Source: Saccharibacillus sp. CPCC 101409
Lineage (GTDB): Bacteria; Bacillota; Bacilli; Paenibacillales; Paenibacillaceae
NCBI RefSeq assembly: GCF_030518235.1
Contig: NZ_JAULSA010000010.1
Location: 62,001 to 126,000, forward strand
Direction of reading: 5' to 3'
Length of the DNA stretch: 64,000 bases
A model generated the notes under the pieces. It saw only the letters and a list, made by a program, of their open reading frames with translations, was not told the DNA's origin and made no database searches. This document shows positions 55,301 to 62,843 of this stretch, piece after piece. Each line of letters begins with the position of its first letter. The first letter of the stretch is position 1. The position numbers and the translations under genes are program-made.

Positions 55301-55736
55301 TCAGTACATACATCAGAGCCTGCGTATAGGCCTTGAGACCGTCCGCCACAAATGCGCCCTTGCTGTTGACGGCGTCCGTCTTGGGCCGAGTCGAATCAGC
55401 CGGGTCGGCATTGCTCGACGCCGCACTGCGAGCGGCCGCTGGCGATTGACTCATCCGCTCGAAATAACTCGCCCACGGCTCTTTTCCTTCGGCAACCTGG
55501 GTTCTGGCATTCTCCAGCACATCCTTCGTTAAACCGATGCCCGGATGGATAAAGCCAGCTGCATCCACTTCTTCGCGGATCACCGGCAGCAAAGCGGCTT
55601 CGTTCCTCTTTGACGAAAGCGGTGGTTCATCCTGAGCGTAAGCCCTCGCATCAATGACAGTCATACTTGCAGCCAACGCAAAAATTAACCCTGCCCGAAC
55701 CATCTTTCTTAAGTAGAACGCTTTCATTTTTCTCAA
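52302..55736 (-). CDS. Secreted alginate-lyase-like protein with Ig-like and F5/8 type C domains
   Basis: The roughly 1144-aa protein has a signal peptide (cleavage near AYA-QD), then an alginate-lyase-family alpha/alpha barrel (HPGIGLTKDVLENARTQV; SHIHMGIPLNRMVVAAEIL; HHNGYFMNQHLYPLLGAM), a CBM-like beta domain (about 480-610), an Ig/putative PIG domain (DALVYHVDDLPDGASFDSA), and two discoidin-type F5/8 C domains (FGSNDKSNWTRLTPG; VQGSHNGVSWTTLTP). It would cleave acidic polysaccharide outside the cell. The SD AGAGGTGA favours the TTG start at 55736; GTG 55748 lies inside that SD. It is monocistronic and next to the AraC regulator. Confidence 0.78.
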   Translation of the reverse strand: MRKMKAFYLRKMVRAGLIFALAASMTVIDARAYAQDEPPLSSKRNEAALLPVIREEVDAAGFIHPGIGLTKDVLENARTQVAEGKEPWASYFERMSQSPAAARSAASSNADPADSTRPKTDAVNSKGAFVADGLKAYTQALMYVLSGDEVYRANALAIIRIWEQMDPAKYTYFADSHIHMGIPLNRMVVAAEILRYTDTNQAELKWTDQDTQKFTDNLIVPTTETFLHHNGYFMNQHLYPLLGAMSGYIFTGNQERYEEGVEWFTVNESAVDQGQNGSIKQLFRLVDEDILTGEPVDPPRVQHVEMGRDQAHGAGDLTNAEILARLLQAQGTRVDPANGTVSEAHNAVDAYEFLDHRLLAASDYFARFMLGYDIPWTPVAAHTDPAGNPTIVYKAPASGYRGRIGGNVYGQYYHYKYEAGLNIEAEAPYFADMFDKRLPFYWESPDGGADYWLFIPAEAASEGTQTLPRMSTDSNLNEVEYRATSLDGRSSVEQEGGVFYVRIQAAEEGSRVALVAAATAEKTIGFRIRTNGPAKLEVNDWSDDALVLPNTEGEWRTVVYRMNAFRGLGDLTYLNVTGPGTQVDLDHIRLNAGQVLTPPVFRDGGGKTELFTYADSQIPLIHDFAADDAGEGDALVYHVDDLPDGASFDSASGILSWQPLHSGVHAFTVSVSDGVSVTARSVLLSVSENRQAAIEAAASLYSEHTSYVSATREKFLRIHGEAGVLAGSAADGDFLLKLAELRQAAEELRQLTPLLPDGSMDYSDLVASSTVGSELPKLLDGAPDTFAFYGNAVDRTHTFDFGPNFGITADAFELQVRASFPERVGGTTLFGSNDKSNWTRLTPGMTAVSEDMQRLEVNPSLRTTPFRFLQIRMVQPSSTMLELSEFRIFGQRRETVNKLETVTLGAQGDVRDRVSEGASILLNFRSSEPIANVRTTIQGLEVQAQSDDARNWTAELPVDEHTESGAVRFRIAYLTAAGEEAPDTTLTTDGSSLTVADESRLIRDILSITELQDSSGRSPQALLQTAVALFDGKPNTITDFRVGGSGSGGYIRFDFGSDGVKLSQAELLARQDNYYTRIGGTVVQGSHNGVSWTTLTPAAVKTAEWQTLNAQSSEAYRYIRIYNGSSWYGNMAELRLHGETQGGG
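55713..55726 (-). promoter_or_regulatory. Weak cre-like site in the start of the lyase gene
   Basis: TGAAAGCGTTCTAC on the minus strand matches the cre consensus at 11 of 14 positions and lies within the first codons, a position also used by intragenic cre sites in Bacillus. Confidence 0.25.
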
Positions 55737-55821
55737 GACTCGATTCACCTCTTTTTCGATATTGGCGGTGTCGCCTTATCCAACATCGCAGATATGGAAG
55801 TGAATTTCCATTTCAAAATCA

Positions 55822-55849
55822 TTCGATTTTGTGTATTCCTTTTCGAAAT
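55822..55849 (-). promoter_or_regulatory. Possible AraC-type operator upstream of lyase gene
   Basis: TTCGATTT (55822-55829) and TTCGAAAT (55842-55849) are 20 bases apart. The flanks CATTCGATTT and TCCTTTTCGA resemble the site at 49745-49774. It lies about 90 bases before the lyase gene. Confidence 0.5.
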
Positions 55850-55897
55850 CGATTGGGGAAGCTTTGTTTGGGCACTATCGTCATGGGTTTGCACCTC

Positions 55898-56857
55898 CTA
55901 TACGACAATCCTCCCCCGCCGCTCCGCCAGCTTAATCGTCGCTTCCACGCCGGAGCCGAATTCCAGATAATCGCTTTCTACGCCGTCGCTGAAGATCACG
56001 CCGCTTTCCGGCATCTGCGATACGATCTTGAGCGGTCCGCCTTCGTCGATCCGGCCGAACACCAGATTCGCCGCAGTCGAGCGGCTCGGATACGGTTCGC
56101 GCACCGTAAAGTACAAATACGGCGAGTCCCAGCCGAACGAAGCGTCCGGCGCAAGCGGCGCCGCCGGCTGCCCGGCCGCGCCGGAGGCGATGCCGGCCGC
56201 GCCGGCGAGCACGCTGCGCAGCCAGCCCGTGGAGCCCATGCCGGTCGAGACGATAATCCCGCTCGACGACTGCTGCTCCGCCGCTCCGTTCAGGCGCAGC
56301 ACGTACCGGGCGGACACATGCGTCCGCCGCCCGATAAACAGGTCGTTGACCGCGACGAGCACCTGTCCGTCGTTCAGCTCGGCCTGCGCCAGCCGCACCT
56401 CGCGCAGCGGCCGCCGGCCGCGCAGCAGGTCGCCCACCACCGCGCTCAGATCGCGGACGGTAAACGGCAGCAGCGCGCCGTCCCAGCGCTGCGGATCGGG
56501 ATTGACGCCGATCAGCGGCTGATCGGCCGCATATTTCAGCGTATTCGCGACCAGACCGTCCTGGCCGAGCACCACCACCAGATCCCGTTCGCCGAAGATG
56601 AAGTTCGGCACGAATTCCCGATCCACCTGCTGCACCCGTCCGATCCGGCCCAGCACTTCCGCCGCTTCGGCCAGAGCGGCCTGATATACCCGGTCTTCGC
56701 GCACATAATCGCCGAAGTCCGCTCCGAGACGCTCCACGTAGAATTCGGCCTGCTGAATCGTATTGTAACGGATCACCAGCTCCTGCAAACGCGTCTGCCG
56801 CTTCACCAGCACGATCTTCGTTTCCGTGGACGGCTCTCCGGCTCCTATCCTGCTCAT
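55898..56857 (-). CDS. NAD-kinase-like protein with altered GGDG motif
   Basis: This 319-aa protein follows the NAD kinase/diacylglycerol kinase fold: an N-terminal Rossmann half, the nucleotide loop VVLGQDGLV (residues 95-103, normally GGDG), the VAVNDLF segment (Asn170-Asp171, where NAD kinases have Asn-Glu) and the substrate loop STGMGSTGW (203-211). The fold and the Asp of the catalytic loop remain. Substrate cannot be predicted; it may phosphorylate NAD, a sugar or a lipid-like alcohol, or only bind a nucleotide. Its ATG overlaps the stop of the SPFH gene (ATGA), with AAAGGAG upstream, so the two proteins are made together. Confidence 0.75.
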   Translation of the reverse strand: MSRIGAGEPSTETKIVLVKRQTRLQELVIRYNTIQQAEFYVERLGADFGDYVREDRVYQAALAEAAEVLGRIGRVQQVDREFVPNFIFGERDLVVVLGQDGLVANTLKYAADQPLIGVNPDPQRWDGALLPFTVRDLSAVVGDLLRGRRPLREVRLAQAELNDGQVLVAVNDLFIGRRTHVSARYVLRLNGAAEQQSSSGIIVSTGMGSTGWLRSVLAGAAGIASGAAGQPAAPLAPDASFGWDSPYLYFTVREPYPSRSTAANLVFGRIDEGGPLKIVSQMPESGVIFSDGVESDYLEFGSGVEATIKLAERRGRIVV

Positions 56858-57891
56858 CTGCGTTCCGCTCCTTTCGCTCCCGATCCGCTCATCAGGCCCT
56901 GCAGCAGATCCGGCGTAATATTCAGCTGGCCGATCTTCTCGGCGTTGCCGGCCATTTCCTGGAATGCGATCGCGATCAGCTTATCCGGCTTCATATCCAT
57001 ATTCGCCATCGCTTGAAGCACGCTCGGTTCGACGCCTTCGAGCGATTTCATCACGGCGGTCAGCTCGTAGGCTTTGGCGTCCGCGGCGGTTTTGAGGTTC
57101 GACGTTTCCAAACCGATCAGTTCCTGTCTGCGCTCCTCCATCCCGATATCGAAGCGCAGCTGCTCGTCTTCCATCTCGTGCTTCTTCTGGTTTACCAGCC
57201 GTTCCGCATTCAGCTGGGTTTCGCGGATCTGGCGTTTCTTCGTTTCGACGGCGATCTCCGTGTTGAGCTCGTTTTCCTTGACCAGACGCTCCTGCTCGAT
57301 CGACGCGTTGCGGCGGCGGTACAGCGCTTCGTCGGCATCCTGCAGAATTTCTTCGCGCGCCCGCGCTTCGAGCGCCCGCATTGTGTCTTTGTTCGGCAGA
57401 ATCGCCAGAATCGACAGTCCCATCAGTTCGACGCCGAGCGCCGACAGTTCTCCGTCCTGCGTAAGTTCCTGCCGCATCGTCTGGGCGAGACGTTCGCTGG
57501 ATTGGATCGCTTCGCGCAGCGGCATCCGGGCCAGATCGCGCTTGATGCGCACTTTGACGATATTGACGACCCGCTGGCTGAGCAGGGCGGGGTCGTCCGA
57601 GAGGTACCGGTTTTTTTTGAGATCGTAGGTGTAGTTCAGCACTTCGGTCATCCGGCGGTATTCGGCGATCCGGTAGATCAGCTGTCCCTGTACGGTGATC
57701 TTCTGATAATCGCTTGTCATCTCGTCGAACATAAACGGCACGTCGATCGACGAGATCGGCACCACCACGACCGACGTGGTCGGCGCGTAGTAGTGAAAAG
57801 CCAGGCCGACTCCTTCTTTGACGACCCGTCCGTTCTTGATCTTCATAACGTATTCGCTGGGCTGGAATTTGGCGAATCGGAATCCGAACAT
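56854..57891 (-). CDS. SPFH/Band 7 domain protein
   Basis: This 345-aa protein begins with an SPFH domain (FQPSEYVMKIKNGRVVKEG; VVVVPISSIDVPFMFDEMTS) followed by a long charged coiled-coil (about residues 175-275: AREEILQDADEALYRRRNA) and a Met/Gly-rich tail. There is no N-terminal membrane span, unlike HflK or flotillins, so membrane contact must be peripheral or absent. SPFH proteins assemble into large rings or membrane microdomains. It is the first gene of a two-gene operon with the NAD-kinase-like gene. The ribosome site (GGGGA) is weak. Confidence 0.82.
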   Translation of the reverse strand: MFGFRFAKFQPSEYVMKIKNGRVVKEGVGLAFHYYAPTTSVVVVPISSIDVPFMFDEMTSDYQKITVQGQLIYRIAEYRRMTEVLNYTYDLKKNRYLSDDPALLSQRVVNIVKVRIKRDLARMPLREAIQSSERLAQTMRQELTQDGELSALGVELMGLSILAILPNKDTMRALEARAREEILQDADEALYRRRNASIEQERLVKENELNTEIAVETKKRQIRETQLNAERLVNQKKHEMEDEQLRFDIGMEERRQELIGLETSNLKTAADAKAYELTAVMKSLEGVEPSVLQAMANMDMKPDKLIAIAFQEMAGNAEKIGQLNITPDLLQGLMSGSGAKGAERR

Positions 57892-57916
57892 ATGGCGTTC
57901 CCCGCTTTCTTTTTCA

Positions 57917-57945
57917 ATATTGTCATTTCGACTTTAACGAAACAA
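57917..57945 (-). promoter_or_regulatory. Promoter of the SPFH operon
   Basis: On the minus strand, TTGTTT (57940-57945) and CAATAT (57917-57922) are 17 bases apart, 25 bases before the ATG. Confidence 0.5.
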
Positions 57946-58011
57946 TAACATATCAATTCGATATTTTCAATACGACATTTATAAAAGATCGAATTTTTTC
58001 TTCGCGCACAG

Positions 58012-58040
58012 AAAAGATCCCGGAATCGACGCGATCCCGG
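58012..58040 (-). terminator. Terminator of the esterase gene
   Basis: CCGGAATCG and CGATCCCGG pair (with one G-U) around a 3-base loop, with GATCTTTTC following on the minus strand. Confidence 0.6.
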
Positions 58041-58049
58041 AATCCGCTT

Positions 58050-58808
58050 TTAAACTTTTTCGATTTCGATCGGGCGCTCCCGCTCCGATTTATATAAAGA
58101 CGCCGTCTCGCCCGCCGCGGGTACGGCCGCTTCATGGGAACGTTCCTGCGACGCCGTCTCGATCCGCTCCTGCACCGCTTCGAACAGCCGGAGTTGGTCG
58201 GGCGAATGGCAGACGAGGTGGCCGCTCAAAGGCAGTTCCAGCAGAATCTTGTCGGACGAACCGAGATGTTCGCGCAGATAAGCGCCGCTGCGGCGTTTGA
58301 CGAGATGATCTTTCATTCCCTGCACGATCAGCGCCGGCGCTTTGGCTTCTTCGTACCACTCCAGCGACTCGTCCACGATCCGGTAAAACTCACGCGCAGC
58401 CCTCGGCGGCACCGCGAACAAATTGCGGATATAGCGTCCGACCATTTTCGGCTGCGCAAGCGTTCTTGCGATCGCCGGGGGATTAAGCGGAAACACCGGA
58501 GTCGACAGCAGGGACAGGGACGCGATCCGCTCGCCGTAAAAAGCGGCCAGCCGCGTGGCGATCAGCGCGCCCGTGGAGAAGCCGATCAGATGGACCCGGT
58601 CGTGTTCGGCCAGCAGCAGCTTGAGTTCGCGCTCCGCGCTCGCGATCCATTCCCGGCCGCCCGCTTCCTGCATCTCTTTCCGGCTGCCTCCGTGTCCGCT
58701 CAGGGTAAACGTTTGGACTCGATAGCGCTTGGCCGTCAAGAAATCGGCCAGCGGCGCCACCTCGTGCACATCGCCCGTAAAACCGTGAATCAGCAGGCAG
58801 GCTTCCAT
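58050..58808 (-). CDS. Alpha/beta-hydrolase, carboxylesterase type
   Basis: This 252-aa protein has HGFTG (residues 8-12, oxyanion hole), nucleophile Ser78 in GFSTG, an acid in QGMKDHLVK and a final His in PLSGHLVCH, the order of the Est30/YvaK carboxylesterase group that acts on short-chain esters or monoglycerides. The last 25 residues (from SQERSHEAAVP) are a charged extension not expected for the family. It is monocistronic between the SPFH operon and the SUKH-HEAT gene. Confidence 0.87.
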   Translation of the reverse strand: MEACLLIHGFTGDVHEVAPLADFLTAKRYRVQTFTLSGHGGSRKEMQEAGGREWIASAERELKLLLAEHDRVHLIGFSTGALIATRLAAFYGERIASLSLLSTPVFPLNPPAIARTLAQPKMVGRYIRNLFAVPPRAAREFYRIVDESLEWYEEAKAPALIVQGMKDHLVKRRSGAYLREHLGSSDKILLELPLSGHLVCHSPDQLRLFEAVQERIETASQERSHEAAVPAAGETASLYKSERERPIEIEKV

Positions 58809-58886
58809 GCCTCATCATCTCCCGTCCTTTTCGTTTCCGTGCTTCCTTTTATTATACAGCGGAAACCGGGCATCGGGAAACCGTAT

Positions 58887-60272
58887 TCACGGCTTGTTCA
58901 CTTTCGGTTCGGTCTCGCTCAGGATGCGCCGTACCTCCCGCCGGATCTCCGGATCGGAATCGGCGGCGGCCCGCTTGAGCAGCGACTGCGCTTCCGCGCC
59001 GAATTCCCTCAGGCGGCGCAGCACCGCGCGCCGGACGGCCGGTGTCTCGTCGGCGTCGGCCGACAGCATCCGTTCGTAGCGCGGCAGCAGTTCGGCGTTG
59101 GGCAGTTCTTCCAGCGCGCCGACGGCGGTCTCGCGCACCGAAGCGTCTTTGTCGTCCAGCGCCTGCCCCAGCTCGCGGATATACGCTTCGCGGCCCGGCA
59201 GCCGGCCGGCATGGAAGACCGCTTCGCGGCGCAGATCGCGGTCGGGATGCGCAAAGAAAGGCACCAGCAGCTCCAGCGGATTGTCCGGTCCCCGTTCGAG
59301 CAGCTGCGTCATCAGTCCGAATACGCGGGCGTCCCACTCCAGCGGAAGCAGCTTTGCCAGCAGCGGCGCGAACGCGCCTCCGCCCGGTTCCCCGCGCTCT
59401 TCGATCAGGCGAAGAGCGTTCAGCCGTTCTTCCGCCAGTCCGCTGTGCAGCGCGCGCTCCAGAAAAGGCGCGGCATGGACGTATTCTTTTTGCGCCAGGA
59501 TCTCCAGCGCCGCCCGGCGCACCGTGGACGAAGCGTCCGAACACTGCTCCCGCAGGAAACCGATTCCTTCGGGCTTGAGTTTGGGCAGTTTATCCATTCC
59601 CCGAATCGCGCTGACTTTCACTTTCTCTTCCAGCGTCGACAAATACAGATCGGCCGGAAGCCCGCTTTCGCTCCGCCGCTCCACCGCAAACCATCCGGTA
59701 TCGTAACCTCCGATAATCTCGTCCAGCCAGTGCTCGTACCATTCCAGAAAATTCGCTTCGTATGTAAAAAAAGGAACCTGGTGGCTGCGGTCGATATATA
59801 CGACTCTGCCCCGGTGGCGGCCCGTTACGACCAGCATCATCTCGAACGTCCAGCCCATCGGGCCGATCTTCAACATCCCCCGGTACAGCTCTTCTTCCAG
59901 AGTCTTTTTCTCTTCCGCGCCGAAACCCGGATCGCCGAGAAAAAACGTCATCGCGCTCCACTCGTCCTGCGGCATATTGGGATACAGCCGGCATTCCCGG
60001 TCGATCCCGCGCAGTTCTTCCGACGCTTCCGGCAGTCCGATCCCGTAATAAGGTCCCGCTCCCCCCGCGCCCACCGTCAACAGAAAAGCCGCGAATTCCG
60101 CCGGCAGCGTCGCCTCCATGCGACGTTCGAACGCCGACAATTCCTCTTCCGTCATCGGCTCGTTCATTCGGTAGCGGTGTCTCGCCGCGCCGAATTCCTT
60201 ACATTTGTCGTCTTTCCTGGCGGCCATTTTGAGCTTCCATACAATCCGCTCCAGCTGCGCCTGCTTAATCAC
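58887..60272 (-). CDS. SMI1/KNR4 (SUKH) domain protein with HEAT-like repeats (paralogue)
   Basis: The 461-aa protein repeats the layout of the gene at 21080-22342: SUKH domain (YRMNEPMTEEELSAFERRME; LPAEFAAFLLTVGAGG; GGAGPYYGIG) then HEAT-like repeats (SASTVRR-type turns; RRAALEILAQKEYVHA; RETAVGALEELPNAEL). The start is GTG 60272 with AAGGAGGG upstream. PBS-lyase/HEAT repeats usually bind proteins. No toxin gene is adjacent. It is probably monocistronic. Confidence 0.75.
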   Translation of the reverse strand: MIKQAQLERIVWKLKMAARKDDKCKEFGAARHRYRMNEPMTEEELSAFERRMEATLPAEFAAFLLTVGAGGAGPYYGIGLPEASEELRGIDRECRLYPNMPQDEWSAMTFFLGDPGFGAEEKKTLEEELYRGMLKIGPMGWTFEMMLVVTGRHRGRVVYIDRSHQVPFFTYEANFLEWYEHWLDEIIGGYDTGWFAVERRSESGLPADLYLSTLEEKVKVSAIRGMDKLPKLKPEGIGFLREQCSDASSTVRRAALEILAQKEYVHAAPFLERALHSGLAEERLNALRLIEERGEPGGGAFAPLLAKLLPLEWDARVFGLMTQLLERGPDNPLELLVPFFAHPDRDLRREAVFHAGRLPGREAYIRELGQALDDKDASVRETAVGALEELPNAELLPRYERMLSADADETPAVRRAVLRRLREFGAEAQSLLKRAAADSDPEIRREVRRILSETEPKVNKP

Positions 60273-60609
60273 TTTCCGATCCCTCCTTTTAATGACGGCT
60301 TGTCTCGTTCCGATATCCGGTTTCGTAAGACAAGCTGCCGGTCTGCCCTGCTTCGCGTTGTCGCAACCGGTTTCCGATGTATGCTATAATGGCAAATCGA
60401 ACTCGCGCCGCAAATTTAAATTTTTTCCTGCCTGAATTTGATTGTAACTCGTTGGCGTCTTTTATGCAAAATTCCATATTTCCTTTTTATCTCATTCGAC
60501 CAAAAGGAGAAAATGCTTAGAATAAGCAACCTTTTCCTGTTCGATCTCGTCTGAAGGTTAAACAGGGGCTGCCGAAAACTCCGGGCGGCTCGAACGGGAG
60601 GAATAAAGA
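60273..60609 (+). other. Divergent intergenic region with extended -10 and short leader frame
   Basis: There is no full gene. TGCTATAAT at 60382-60390 is an extended -10 box for rightward transcription, about 220 bases before the next gene. Within the leader, AAAAGGAG precedes a 13-codon frame (60513-60554), which could be a leader peptide or chance. Confidence 0.4.
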
Positions 60610-61080
60610 ATGAGCAAAATGATTGCCGGGTTGTCCGCGCTGCTGGTCGCGAAGATGCGAATCGAAGACCCGTACCGGTCGGACGGCAAGTATCCGCGCG
60701 GAGTGGTCGGCGCAAGCGTGCTCGATGTGCTCAAGGGCGGGCAGCCTCGCAGCACCATCGGAATCGTTCAAAGCGGCGCCGATCTCGAAGACCGGACGGA
60801 CGTCGGTTCGTCCGGTGCCGGCCCGTATTTGCACGAAGGCGACGAAGCGATCGTTTTTCTGAAAAGCGTATCGTCGGGGACGCCGGGCATGCTGTACTAC
60901 ACGTCCGGCGAATACCAGGGACGCTTCGGCATCGCGGACGGCAAAGTCCGGGCGCTGTCCGCCCTTTACGGATCGAGCCTGCTCGAAGCTTCCGGCGAGA
61001 AAGTTCCGCCCGAGCTTCGCTACGAAGACCGCGAAGAAGTGGACTCGTTCAAAGCGAAAGTTCGGGGCATGTCGCGGTAA
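60610..61080 (+). CDS. Hypothetical protein, possibly shortened at the N-terminus
   Basis: This 156-aa protein has the pattern of a common beta-rich secreted-type domain (ASVLDVLKG, STIGIVQSGAD, HEGDEAIVFLKS, SGEYQGRFGIADGKV), which in relatives normally follows a signal peptide. Here the ATG (SD GGGAGG) is preceded by an in-frame stop, and only a weak hydrophobic stretch (MIAGLSALLVAKM) remains. It may be a cytoplasmic variant or a shortened gene. No function is assigned. Confidence 0.6.
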   Translation: MSKMIAGLSALLVAKMRIEDPYRSDGKYPRGVVGASVLDVLKGGQPRSTIGIVQSGADLEDRTDVGSSGAGPYLHEGDEAIVFLKSVSSGTPGMLYYTSGEYQGRFGIADGKVRALSALYGSSLLEASGEKVPPELRYEDREEVDSFKAKVRGMSR

Positions 61081-61115
61081 GATTCATCGAGAAAAAGCGG
61101 CGGTTTACCGGCATG

Positions 61116-61160
61116 CAAAAAGGCTGTCCAACGTCATAATGAATGACGGGGACAGCCTTT
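61116..61160. terminator. Bidirectional terminator
   Basis: AAAGGCTGTCC and GGACAGCCTTT, extended inside by CGTCAT/ATGACG, form a long stem with T-runs on the minus strand and a weaker one on the plus strand. It lies between convergent genes. Confidence 0.85.
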
Positions 61161-61205
61161 GTGGGTTCGTGCGCCTGCGAAGCGTTAAGCCGCCGGGCAG
61201 CGGAA

Positions 61206-62705
61206 TCAGTGTCCGCCGTCCGAGCCCGCTTTGGCTCCGCCCATCAAAGCGACGGCGACCGCGGCCAGCGCGATCGGGATCAGCGCGACGAGGAACATGC
61301 GCGTGATCGAATCGGACATCGCGTTCACGATCTTGTCGAGAATATCCGGCGGGATCTTCGCGCGTACATCCGCCTGGAACACCTGACGCAGATCGCTTCC
61401 GCCGAACTGCGAAGCCGAAGCCTGGCCCGCAAACGCGTCTTTGAGCCGGTTCGCCATCACGCTGCTCTGGATCGCGCCGAACACCGTGATTCCGAGCGTC
61501 ATGCCGAACGAGCGCAGGAACGAATTGGTGGAGTTGGCCGTGCCGCGGTACTGCAGCTCCAGATTGTGCATCGACGCCGTCGGCAGCATCGAGAACGAGA
61601 AGCCGACGCCGAAGCCGGCCAGCATCATATAGATCGTCAGCAGCACGCGCGACGTATCCGGCGTCATAAAAGCAAGCAGCGCCATGCCGGCGAAGAACGC
61701 GATCACGGATACGGTCATCAGGCGCCGGAACGGAACCTTCGTCTGGAAAATACCGCCGAGCGCGCTGCCCGCCACGGATCCGAGCATCATCGGCGTCAGG
61801 ATAAAGCCGGCATTGGTCGCCGACCCGCCGTACACCGCCTGCACAAACAGCGGGATATAGACGGTCAGGATAATAAACGTGCCGCCGTACAAAAACGCGA
61901 GCACCTGCGACGAAGCGAACAGCCGCCGCTTGAACAGCCAGAACGGCAGAATCGGGTCCGCCGCTTTGCGTTCGGCGAAGACGAACGCGATAAAGAATAC
62001 CGCAAACGCCGCGAACAGCAGCAGGATCTTCGGCGAAGCCCAACCGTAGTCGCTTTCGCCGCCGAGTTCGAGCGCGAACATCAGCGACACGATCGCGACG
62101 ACGAGCGTAACCGCTCCCGTCCAGTCGATCCGCTGTTTGCGGTGCACGGCCGATTCGTGATAAAAGCCGAGGATAAGCGCCAGCGACACGATGCCGATCG
62201 GCACATTCACGTAGAACACCCAGTGCCAGCCGATCGTATCGGTGATATACGCGCCGAGCAAAGGTCCCAGCACGCTGGACAGGCCGAATACCGCGCCGAG
62301 CATCCCGGTCATCTTGCCCCGTTTCTCCGGCGGGAACATATCGAAGATGATCGTAAACGCGATCGGCATCAGCGCCCCGCCCCCGATTCCCTGAACCGCC
62401 CGGAACAAACTGAGCTGGGTCATCGTCTGCGCAAGTCCGCACAGCGCCGAACCGAGCAGAAACACGATCAGCCCGAATACGAAAAACTTTTTGCGGCCGT
62501 ACATATCGGACAGCTTGCCGAAGATCGGCATGCCCGCCATGGTCGCGACCATGTAAGCCGACGTGACCCAGACGAACTGGTTCAGCCCGCCGAGATCGGC
62601 GACGATGGTGCCCATCGCGGTCGCGACGATCGTGTTGTCCATCGCGGACATCAGGATGCCGAGCAGCAGCCCCGTCACGACCCATTTTGTATTGGTTCCT
62701 TTCAT
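61206..62705 (-). CDS. MFS multidrug exporter, DHA2 (EmrB/QacA) family
   Basis: This 499-aa protein has about 14 spans and DHA2 motifs: MSAMDNTIVATAM in the first span, the loop GKLSDMYGRKKFFV (motif A), and VLGPLLGAYITDTIGWHWVFYVNVP (motif C and following). Family members exchange protons for drugs or toxic amphiphiles. The gene has its own promoter and is upstream of a strong terminator. Confidence 0.9.
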   Translation of the reverse strand: MKGTNTKWVVTGLLLGILMSAMDNTIVATAMGTIVADLGGLNQFVWVTSAYMVATMAGMPIFGKLSDMYGRKKFFVFGLIVFLLGSALCGLAQTMTQLSLFRAVQGIGGGALMPIAFTIIFDMFPPEKRGKMTGMLGAVFGLSSVLGPLLGAYITDTIGWHWVFYVNVPIGIVSLALILGFYHESAVHRKQRIDWTGAVTLVVAIVSLMFALELGGESDYGWASPKILLLFAAFAVFFIAFVFAERKAADPILPFWLFKRRLFASSQVLAFLYGGTFIILTVYIPLFVQAVYGGSATNAGFILTPMMLGSVAGSALGGIFQTKVPFRRLMTVSVIAFFAGMALLAFMTPDTSRVLLTIYMMLAGFGVGFSFSMLPTASMHNLELQYRGTANSTNSFLRSFGMTLGITVFGAIQSSVMANRLKDAFAGQASASQFGGSDLRQVFQADVRAKIPPDILDKIVNAMSDSITRMFLVALIPIALAAVAVALMGGAKAGSDGGH

Positions 62706-62782
62706 TCAAGCACCAGCCTTCTCTTGTTGTCACCGCTTCCGCGCGAAGGATTTCCGTTCCCGCAGCCGAAGCAGACTTTATG

Positions 62783-62811
62783 ATAATAGTGGAATATAAG
62801 CCGGTGCGCAA
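62783..62811 (-). promoter_or_regulatory. Promoter of the MFS exporter gene
   Basis: On the minus strand, TTGCGC (62806-62811) and TATTAT (62783-62788) are 17 bases apart, about 78 bases before the ATG. Confidence 0.6.
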
Positions 62812-62843
62812 GCTTTTTCGGAACGCTGGATTCCCTTGTCCAT

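Noticed and set aside
58013-58043. Direct repeat GATCCCGGAATC as a regulatory or mobile repeat
   Set aside because: The two copies are explained by the arms of a terminator hairpin after the esterase gene.
58134-60389. 751-codon plus-strand frame
   Set aside because: It is antisense to the esterase and SUKH-HEAT genes, both with clear motifs and ribosome sites.
60390-60521. 43-codon plus-strand frame
   Set aside because: Its start overlaps a likely -10 box and it has no ribosome binding site.
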